64,000 nucleotides of DNA from Gammaproteobacteria bacterium (lineage in GTDB: Bacteria > Pseudomonadota > Gammaproteobacteria > Pseudomonadales > Pseudohongiellaceae), in NCBI GenBank assembly GCA_041395725.1, contig JAWKZW010000001.1:1674001-1738000 (forward strand), written 5' to 3'. Shown here piece by piece: positions 63,508 to 64,000 of the stretch (its first letter is position 1; each line of letters begins with the position of its first letter). Below the pieces are notes generated by a model. That model saw only the letters and a program-made list of their open reading frames with translations. It was not told where the DNA came from and did not search any database. The position numbers were made by a program, and so were the translations under genes.

Positions 63508-64000
63508 ATGGTTAGATTGTTTCCTTGCGTGATGCTGGCACTCGTCAGCGTTTCGATTCAGGCGGCCGAAGAAACGAGCGGCTGGCCCTACTGGGGTGGC
63601 ACCAGGGAGTTTAATCGGTATTCCAGCCTCGATCAGATCAACGCAGACAATGTGGCCGATCTGCAAATCGCCTGGCGGCGGCCGGCATTGGACCCTTCTC
63701 TCCAGAACGCGTTCCCGGAAATTCGCGTGTCCGGTAATCTCCGCTCTACGCCGATTCTCCTCGATGGCCTGCTCTATGCGACTAACGCCGTCGGCCTGGT
63801 CGAAGCATTCGATCCCGCCACCGGAGAGACAATCTGGATACAGCAGCCGATTGCCCCGACTCTGGAAGAAATGAGAGGTCAGAGTACCCGGGGTATTGAT
63901 TATTGGACCGATGGGTCCAGTAATCACCTGTTGGTAGTCAGAAATAATTACCTTTTCTCGCTGGATGCGGCAACAGGCCAGCCGATCCCGGGGTTCGGCA
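63508..64000 (+). CDS. PQQ-type beta-propeller dehydrogenase (5' part)
   Basis: A frame open to the window end. It starts at ATG 63508 after AAAAGGAG, has a short signal peptide (LFPCVMLALVSVSIQAAE) and then WPYWGGTREFNRYSSLDQINADNV, followed by propeller blades (RSTPILLDGLLYATNAVGLVEAFDPATGETIW; LDAATGQPIPGFG). This is the N-terminus of quinoprotein alcohol/glucose dehydrogenase-like enzymes, which oxidise substrates in the periplasm with pyrroloquinoline quinone. The catalytic and PQQ-binding residues lie beyond the window, so the exact enzyme is open. Confidence 0.85.
   Translation, partial: MVRLFPCVMLALVSVSIQAAEETSGWPYWGGTREFNRYSSLDQINADNVADLQIAWRRPALDPSLQNAFPEIRVSGNLRSTPILLDGLLYATNAVGLVEAFDPATGETIWIQQPIAPTLEEMRGQSTRGIDYWTDGSSNHLLVVRNNYLFSLDAATGQPIPGFG

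Noticed and set aside
1..64000. CRISPR arrays, tRNA or rRNA genes, integrases and phage genes
   Set aside because: None was seen on reading both strands; the only repeats are the two intergenic families and short tandem repeats described.

Overview
The window reads as a chromosomal segment of a marine-type gammaproteobacterium of fairly high GC. No rRNA, tRNA, CRISPR array, phage module or intact insertion sequence was recognised. The core gene order (lptM-lysA-dapF-DUF484, argH | hemCDXY, ubiD, rho-trxA-hemB, gshA, pckA, hslR-yrfG-cysQ) recalls the block conserved in Pseudomonas and relatives, which supports the class assignment. The exact lineage cannot be named from sequence alone.

Layout. 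1-3.8 kb: the tail of an outer-membrane barrel gene and a large three-domain glycosyltransferase, which sits where xerC usually follows DUF484. 3.8-6.9 kb: the lptM-lysA-dapF-DUF484 operon, including a 48-residue lipoprotein gene. 7.1-10.9 kb: a Gld-type ABC transporter operon behind a good sigma70 promoter. 10.9-11.5 kb: a gene-free stretch with two strongly palindromic elements, one folding like a structured RNA. 11.5-16.8 kb: a two-component system, an ABC-F ATPase and a trypsin-like periplasmic protease. 16.8-22.9 kb: argH divergent from hemCDXY. 22.9-28.1 kb: ubiD, rho, a long AT-richer gap, trxA and hemB. 28.3-35.9 kb: a TVP38/flavoprotein fusion, gshA, pckA, hslR, yrfG and cysQ.

From 36 kb on the window is more accessory: a DUF885 lipoprotein, a beta-lactamase-fold protein with an altered SxxK motif, carbonic anhydrase, a TonB-dependent receptor, an FtsH paralogue, an encapsulated-ferritin-family gene without an encapsulin beside it, and a GNAT acetyltransferase followed in frame by a coding-like remnant. 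From 46 to 64 kb there is a dense set of mostly exported catabolic enzymes: an alpha-hydroxy-acid oxidase, a secreted methyltransferase-like protein, a NIPSNAP protein, three amidohydrolase-family proteins, an APC permease, a frameshifted esterase, a class III aminotransferase, an SDR, an amidase and the start of a PQQ-type beta-propeller dehydrogenase. Together they suggest uptake and degradation of amide, ester or amino compounds. The substrate is unknown.

Two repeat families lie between genes: a 185-bp MITE-like element in two copies (36.1 and 45.0 kb), each about 50 bp upstream of a start codon, and a short palindromic repeat with core TCAGAGGCTCC in at least five intergenic places. The best candidates for something undescribed are the structured element at 11264-11391, the orphan ferritin with its MITE-borne upstream region, and the exported catabolic cluster.
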